DNA from: Geosiphon pyriformis
Lineage: Eukaryota; Glomeromycota; Glomeromycetes; Archaeosporales; Geosiphonaceae
DNA length: 15,993 bases
NCBI GenBank assembly: GCA_016748015.1
Contig: JAAOMT010000523.1
Span: forward strand, 859,336-875,328
Reading direction: 5' to 3'
Shown: piece after piece, positions 10,882 through 15,993 of the stretch
Position numbering within the stretch: position 1 is the stretch's first letter
Layout: every line of letters begins with the position of its first letter
Made by a program: the position numbers and the translations under genes
The notes under the pieces: model-generated
The model's input: the letters and a program-made list of their open reading frames with translations, nothing else
Told to the model about the DNA's origin: nothing
The model's database searches: none

Positions 10882-11809
10882 TTTCAAAATTTCTTTCCCC
10901 AAAAAGCGGAGATGATCAAATATGAGATAGTCTAACAAAATCAAAAACCAGATAATTTAGGTTGGTATTATTCCGAGTCTTTCAAGATCGTGACTCAAAC
11001 TTTTAAACTTTAAATTTTCTATTTTGTAGAATGGATCTTAAAAATTGCCTTTTAGTTTTTAGTATTCAATTTGAGATATATTTTATAGAATGCTAAATGG
11101 ATCTTTTTAAATACAATTTGAGATTCATCAACTCGAAACTCATAGCAGATGATGGATAAGATTTCCTCGTACGAGAGATATCCCAATAATAATATAAATT
11201 TTATGATAATATGTCGAATTTAATAACAATAACAATATATGATTGTGATATATGTAGTATGAAGCAAAATATGTACAAAGAGAAGAATGAAGATTGTGGT
11301 GGCAAAAAAGCACACCAGTTATTCGCTTTTCCAATAAGAATATGTTTTTGAGGGGATGAGATATTAATTATATAGGAATAAACATTTTGTACAAAAAAAT
11401 ACATGTTCTACTTCGACCACCAAATCACGTTTCCCTCTAAATATTTATAAATATTGGGGTCCCAAAAAAACCTTTCTGATCAAAATGATTCCCTTAATTT
11501 GATCAAATGGATACTACCTCTAATAGACCCTATAAATTAAAATTTGTCTATCAAATCCCTCTTTATACTAACACGAGATTTCATCTTGTAATTGGGCGAC
11601 GTTGGTGGGGAAGGGGGGAATAAAGAACAAAAAAGCTATGGGTAAAAAATACCAGCCACTTATTTTAAAATGATAAATTTAAAAAATATCTAAGCAAAAT
11701 GCAAGGAAAAATTTTATGTGGTAAAAAGCGTGAGAATGTTCAATTGGAAGATAAGATGTGAAAAGATAATATGCCAGGTTGGAAATTTTTACACGCAACA
11801 AAGAGAGAC
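10882..11809. other. Spacer between homeodomain gene 3' end and TRM11 start
   Basis: Both flanking genes are on the minus strand. This stretch therefore contains the 3' untranslated region of the homeodomain gene (right side) and the TRM11 promoter (left side). It is AT-rich, with a short (AAT/AAC) interrupted run near 11186-11240. Open frames here are short, AT-driven and start at ATG only by chance; I support none as coding. Confidence 0.5.
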
Positions 11810-12842
11810 TCACACCAACCACGGTCTCCACATGCCCCTTATTTGTCCGTCGTTATCATCGTGAGGGTGGTGATGGTGATGGTGGTGGTGATGATGATGA
11901 TGAGTTTTAACACGTTCTTCTTTAGTTTTCATATATTCGGCAGCTGTTGCGAGGATATTAATGCCAGACTCTGAGGTTCCTTTACTGGGTTCGGATTGTA
12001 ATGATGGCACGAATTTGGGTGCCGGATGAAAATGCAAACTTGGAAGCTGTGTGTACTGTGGCTGCTGTCCGAGTATAGTTTGACCTTGAGGGTCAATGAT
12101 CGGAGGTAGGGCACAATTTATGGGGGGATATTGATTTAGAATTGGAGGGGGCAAAATTGGTGTGGTAGGCGTAACAGGTGAACTTGGAGATGGGGGTGAA
12201 GATAAATGCGAATTAAAATGATCTAAATTCACCGAAAACGGTTGCAGTGAATGATGATTATGATATTGATGATGCTGGTGATGATTTTGATAATTATTAC
12301 TATGAGGCTGACGTTCCGGGGTATAAGGGGAAGTTTTAATAGGTGGAGGGATGAGCATTGGTTTTTGATTAGGGGTTTGAGGAGCATCGATTGGTTTCAA
12401 GGTCGGGTCAGTAGTAGGTTGAGATGATGTTGACACGTGTGAAACTGTAGTGGCTCGAGGTCTGGTGTGGTTTGTATGATGCAGTGAAGTCTTGTTTAAT
12501 GAGGTGGGAACAACTACAGGTGCCTGATAAGAATGTCGACGAGCATTTCGACTCTTTGAGGAACCACTTGAAGCCACCCCGTTAGGGAACATTGGTACAA
12601 AAGTGTAATTACCCTGAGGGGGGACAGAGGAGGCGTGGCCACTAGCTGCTTGAGCTGGAGTCACGGCGTGATGATGTAGAAATCTATGTTGATGGGCAGC
12701 GTTGTGCTCATTTGCCTTGACGCGATTTGCTTTTGCGCGTCGATTTTGAAACCAAACCTTTATATTGAGGTGAGACATTATGTTAGCAAGTTGATTAGGA
12801 GAATCTGAAGAGGGAAGGGGGGCTGCCTTGAAAATGAAAAAA

Positions 12843-12880
<38 letters not shown>

Positions 12881-13572
12881 TATACCTGAACTTCACGATT
12901 AGTCATGTTTAATTTCTTTGCCAGTCTCTCGCGTACTTCATAGCTTGGTGTATCAGTTTGGTCAAACATTGCGACCAAATCAACTAATTGCTCGGGACTA
13001 ATTCTCTTGCGCTTCACTTTAGCCGGAATCGGGTGGGAAGTGCTAGAATTTAATGGGTCATTTAAAGATGGAAATTGAAATGATTTTTCAATCGAATTTC
13101 CAGACAGAGAGGAATTTGTAGTCTTTAAAGCTGAATTGCTTGTATTTGGAGGGGAATAATTAATGGGGGCGAATTTCTTTGGTGATGACGGTGTTGACAT
13201 TGAAGAGGCCCGTTGGATATCTGAGGAAGAGGATGAACTATTTTTATTGTAGTTGTAGTTTATACTTGTCAAATGATGGTTGGCATCGGATGATAAGTTT
13301 GGAGCGGAATAACGACGCCAATTTTGAGTTTCATACCCCACGATAGAATCTTGTGTAGTAGACCTATTGTAACTTTGATGATTTTGATCATAATCCGCAT
13401 AATTACTGGGTTTTGGTCTCGTGGGAGAGGTATGATCCTCGGAATCAGGATTAAGTAAAGAAGATATTGACACGGCTGACGGGCGTCGAGTTACCGACGC
13501 GAAAGATGAGGTATGTATCCACATATCATTTTTCTTGTTCTCAGCGACACGTGACTTCGAAGAACGTTCCAT
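11810..13572 (-). CDS. Homeodomain transcription factor, two exons, His-rich C-terminus
   Basis: This is a DNA-binding transcription factor with a typical 60-residue homeodomain, not the three-residue-extended TALE type. Exons are 12886-13572 and 11810-12757 (intron 12758-12885), joining in phase 0 to 544 residues. The homeodomain spans about residues 184-243. Numbering back from WFQN gives the expected L16, F20, W48, F49, Q50, N51 and R53. The N-terminal arm is basic (KVKRKR). The intron falls between homeodomain residues 46 and 47 (REVQ|VWFQNRR), inside the recognition helix. The rest is low complexity: a Ser/Asn-rich N-terminus, a Pro/Thr/Gln/His-rich C-terminus and a run of 12 His (about 515-526) just before the end. 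Such regions suit activation or interaction domains. A TTTGCAG acceptor-like site ends at 13607 and the frame stays open there, so an upstream exon or 5'-UTR intron is possible. I see no linked divergent homeodomain partner, so a mating-type role is not supported here. Confidence 0.93.
11868..11905 (-). repeat. Coding CAT/CAC microsatellite encoding a 12-His run
   Basis: On the plus strand this reads as GTG, ATG and GAT-type triplets; on the minus strand it is a run of CAT and CAC codons. The two codons are mixed, so the tract is an impure trinucleotide repeat. It lies in the last part of the homeodomain protein, followed by PHDDNDGQIRG and the stop. Confidence 0.85.
12840..12880 (+). repeat. 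(ACA)n microsatellite in the homeodomain-gene intron
   Basis: About twelve near-perfect AAC/ACA triplets occupy the intron, ending only about five bases from the donor GTATAT (12885 reading leftward on the minus strand). In the transcript the tract is (GUU)n. If the intron is retained, the frame reads VYVVVV... as a poly-valine run and then stops without the second half of recognition helix 3. Confidence 0.9.
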
Positions 13573-14033
13573 TTTAAGGGAGTTTGATGCTTGAAGGTTA
13601 AAATTTCTGCAAAGTAAGGAGTCGGTTGGTGTTAGAGTGAGAGAATAAAGAGAAAAGCAATTTGAGAAAGCGAATTAAAATTTGATTTTTTGTAGACATT
13701 TTATCAGTTGGTGAAAAAATTGAAAATTCTAAAAAACTACGTAGCAACCACAGTGTCAAGGAATTATACAACTCAAATCTTTTTTAAATTTCATAAACTT
13801 TTGGTTCTACTTCTTTGAAGACTAGCCCATATTTTAAACATGAAAAACATGACATACCAAATTGATTCCAAAAATATACGAAATGGTCGTTGTAATGGTA
13901 AACTGGTCTTTATTGAGGAGACAAGCACAGAACTTGTACAAGTGTAGTGATAAAATGAAGAGAGAAACTAAAGAAAAGTAAAAGTATTTGAACGTCTCAA
14001 AGGAAAAACAGTATAAGAGAGAAGAGAGAAAAG

Positions 14034-14074
14034 TGAAGAAGAAGAAGAAGAAGGGGGGGGGGAGAGAGAGGAGT
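14034..14074 (+). repeat. Purine-only tract: GAA repeats, G10 run, GA repeats
   Basis: An uninterrupted purine strand runs through (GAA)n, then G10 at 14053-14062, then (AG)n. Such polypurine-polypyrimidine tracts can form triplex (H-DNA) structures and are often length-variable. It lies about 500 bases upstream of the homeodomain start codon. Confidence 0.85.
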
Positions 14075-14271
14075 GCGAATATAATATAGAAAATCTTAAA
14101 GTTCTCACTCATTCTGGAATTTTTTATTGAGTGCTGAATGTAGTTTAGCGGCACACTTAATCAGCCTCAACTCTAATTGAAAATATAAATATAATAAGCT
14201 ATTATAATATAAAAATATTAAAGGGTAGTACAATTGGTAATCTTTTTATATCGTAAATAGGTAATTTTTTT

Positions 14272-14293
14272 AAAAAAAAAAAAAAAAAAAAAA
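14272..14293 (+). repeat. Poly(A) run, 22 bases
   Basis: This is an unbroken A22 preceded by a T-run. No retroposon body or target-site duplication is evident next to it, so I read it as a homopolymer tract rather than a retroelement tail. Confidence 0.9.
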
Positions 14294-14328
14294 GTTTAAA
14301 ATATACACACATACATACATATATATAA

Positions 14329-14450
14329 ATTATATAATATATGATATTATGATATTATATGATATATTATATTATGATATATTATGATATTTATTAAATT
14401 ATGTGATATATTATGATATTATTATTTATTTTAAATTATTATTTAAATTA
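14329..14450 (+). repeat. ATGATATT-type AT-rich degenerate tandem repeat
   Basis: Repeated words of the form TATGATAT and GATATTAT recur about ten times with variable spacing. The tract is nearly free of C. It looks like a decayed short-period tandem array. Confidence 0.75.
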
Positions 14451-14693
14451 TATGATGAATCGATGATGATGATGATGAAGATCAAAAGGGTAAATGGTAA
14501 TACCAGTTATTTTTGGTTAAATAACTTTTTTGGGAAATGTGTATCAGAAAATCAGGACCAATGGTAAAAAAGACAATGACGGTAGTGATGAATTGGATTT
14601 ATAATGACCGAATTAGGATACAACTTTTTTTTTCATTATTAATGGAAAGACTAAAAAAGCCTATGATGAAGTTTCGTCAAACATTGCCTCAAA

Positions 14694-14797
14694 GTAGCAG
14701 TAGAAGTAGAGGTAGTAGTAGAAGTAGAAGTAGCGGTAGTAGCAGTAGTAGTAGCAGTAGTAGTAGCAGTAGTAGTAGCAGTAGCAGTAGCAGTAGC
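14694..14797 (+). repeat. AGT/AGC trinucleotide array
   Basis: About 34 triplets, mostly AGT and AGC with some AGA, GGT and CGG, run without frame change. Both main triplets encode Ser in the plus frame, so the array yields an apparent poly-Ser ORF (14537-14809). That ORF lacks an ATG at its left end and any recognisable domain. Confidence 0.9.
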
Positions 14798-14964
14798 AAC
14801 TGGCGTTAACGTAATCACCATTACCCGTGACTTAGAGTTCGTTTACGAGGCTAACTGGTATAGCAAGCCCAATTGAAGAAAAAAAAACCAGGCTTTCGTT
14901 AAACAGTGGGGCTTTTTTTATTATTTTGATGATGGTGATTATGATGATTATAAATGATTATGTT

Positions 14965-15006
14965 GTTGATGTTGATGTTGATGTTGATGTTGATGTTGAT
15001 GTTGAC
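14965..15006 (+). repeat. GTTGAT hexanucleotide array
   Basis: Six perfect GTTGAT units are followed by one GTTGAC variant. Looser GAT-rich sequence flanks both sides (about 14926-15020). Confidence 0.92.
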
Positions 15007-15296
15007 GATGATAATGATAGTAACAAAAATTTTTTGGTCATTATTAAAAAAAATAATAATTGAATCAGCATTAATTGATTTCCAGACATCAATTTTTTAA
15101 AATTTATTTTTTAAATTACTAGTATATTTAAAGACTTGAATGATCAACAGCTGAGATTCATAATAGAGTTTTTTTAATAATGCGGGATTTCAAACTTTTT
15201 TTGGGTATTTAATTTCAATTGGAAATGCAAAAAGAGATATTGGTAATCTATATTAGTCTAACCTGTAAGAAAATTGAATTCACGAATAAAATGTTC

Positions 15297-15313
15297 AAAA
15301 AAAAAAAAAAAAA
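15297..15313 (+). repeat. Poly(A) run, 17 bases
   Basis: An unbroken A17 tract in noncoding sequence. There is no associated element. Confidence 0.85.
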
Positions 15314-15569
15314 TTTTGTGAAACTTTTTTGTAATTAATGACCTAATTTCAAAAATAAAACAAATTTTAATGTCTGTGAAGGAAAGAAGATTTTTTAATC
15401 TTTTTCATACCTTAAAAAAGGAAAGCTACTAATTTATCATGAAACAAGAAACGGAAAATTTTGAAACGTCTTTTTACCCCCTCCCAATGCCCGATGGTAC
15501 AGATATTGTTTTCAGATTCAAGTTAGTAGAAAATTAGAGAGAAGGGTTTGAATCAAAAGGTAATGAAGG

Positions 15570-15623
15570 TTAGGGTTAGGGTTAGGGTTAGGATTAGGGC
15601 TAGGGCTAGGGCTAGGGTTAGGG
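15570..15623 (+). repeat. Interstitial telomere-type hexamer tract, nine units
   Basis: Nine contiguous hexamers keep perfect 6-base register: TTAGGG x3, TTAGGA, TTAGGG, CTAGGG x3, TTAGGG. TTAGGG is the telomere repeat of most filamentous and early-diverging fungi and of animals. The G-rich strand is the plus strand. Unique sequence continues for at least 370 bases to the right, so this is not a chromosome end in this assembly. Confidence 0.93.
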
Positions 15624-15993
15624 TGATATAAAATTTATTGGAAGGGAATAAACTAACAAAATGGAAGACTTATTATGTCTGTAGTGTTTCCAATTAATAA
15701 TAATAATATTGTTGTCGGTTCAAGTTGAAAAACTAGAAATTTGGGAACAGTATAAAACTTGACCGAATTAAAATCTCCTTATCTGGTAGAGTAAAGTCCT
15801 ACCTATTATAATAAATGTTTTCAACAACAAGATTCAAGCCTGTAATCTGTTTTTTTTTTTTTTAAAGCGAAAATCATTTCTTGGCTCAGTTACAGCACAG
15901 GAAAATCATGAGAATTAAGCCCATTAAAATTATTGATCTAAACCAGAAACGATACATGTATTTTTATAAAAAATGGGAGTTAAAAATTATCAT

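Larger units (their letters stand above)
13573..15993. other. Repeat-rich upstream region of the homeodomain gene, no supported gene
   Basis: These 2.4 kb lie upstream of the minus-strand homeodomain gene and probably include its promoter and 5' untranslated region. They contain many simple repeats, listed separately where they are clear. Open frames at 13834-14154 (-) and 14537-14809 (+) begin at GTG and consist largely of translated microsatellite, so I do not call them genes. From 15626 to 15993 I see AT-rich sequence with a T14 run at 15850-15863 and nothing else recognisable. Confidence 0.6.

Noticed and set aside
11140-11404. Two overlapping minus-strand frames of 64 and 67 residues
   Set aside because: They are short, AT-rich, lack any domain, and fall in the 3' untranslated or promoter spacer between two well-supported genes.
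12778-12885. Poly-valine coding extension of homeodomain exon 1
   Set aside because: It is intron read-through. A good donor (CAG|GTATAT) precedes it and splicing restores REVQ-VWFQNRR exactly.
13834-14154. Minus-strand Phe/Leu/Ser-rich frame that looks membrane-like
   Set aside because: It is the complement of a purine-rich repeat tract (GAA, G10, GA) and starts at GTG; the apparent hydrophobicity comes from poly-pyrimidine codons.
14272-14293. Retroposon poly(A) tail
   Set aside because: No SINE or LINE body, target-site duplication or reverse-transcriptase remnant is visible beside it.
14537-14809. Plus-strand frame ending in a long poly-Ser run
   Set aside because: It opens at GTG, has no recognisable domain, and its C-terminal third is the translated AGT/AGC microsatellite. 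The region is upstream noncoding sequence of the homeodomain gene.
14926-15020. Possible CRISPR-like direct repeats
   Set aside because: The units are contiguous hexamers without spacers, and the genome is eukaryotic.

Overview
The window is eukaryotic nuclear DNA, most likely from an AT-rich early-diverging fungus; arbuscular mycorrhizal fungi (Glomeromycotina) fit best. The reasons are four conserved eukaryotic genes cut into small exons by GT-AG introns of about 70-130 bases, fungal-style versions of those proteins, very AT-rich spacers, abundant microsatellites and a short TTAGGG tract. The clade assignment is inference from style, not a database match.

Layout from left to right. (1) 1-1005, + strand: the 3' part of a mitochondrial rhomboid protease (Pcp1/PARL type), open at the window edge, with one intron that separates the catalytic serine exon from the catalytic histidine exon. 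(2) 1006-2298: a spacer with no gene I can support. (3) 2299-2865, - strand: an unrecognised 188-residue acidic, serine-rich protein. (4) About 3290-5925: a gene-free desert made almost only of A and T. (5) 6010-8056, + strand: an ING-family chromatin reader, nine exons, with a C-terminal PHD finger. (6) 8371-10881, - strand: TRM11, the catalytic subunit of the tRNA guanine-10 N2-methyltransferase, twelve exons, assembled end to end in frame (503 residues). It is convergent with the ING gene across 314 bases. (7) 11810-13572, - strand: a homeodomain transcription factor of two exons; the intron splits helix 3 of the homeodomain and carries a trinucleotide microsatellite beside its donor. (8) 13573-15993: a long region upstream of the homeodomain gene, full of simple repeats and containing nine telomere-type hexamers.

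The genes do not form a pathway. They are unrelated housekeeping and regulatory genes: mitochondrial proteolysis, chromatin reading, tRNA modification and transcription. I found no transposase, reverse transcriptase, tRNA, rRNA or CRISPR array, and I see no new multi-gene system. The points most worth following are the AT desert next to the ING promoter, the interstitial telomere-type tract, the microsatellite in the homeodomain intron, the ambiguous fifth exon of the ING gene and the orphan acidic protein. Exon boundaries were read by eye from splice consensus, frame continuity and family alignment from memory, so a transcript could move some of them.
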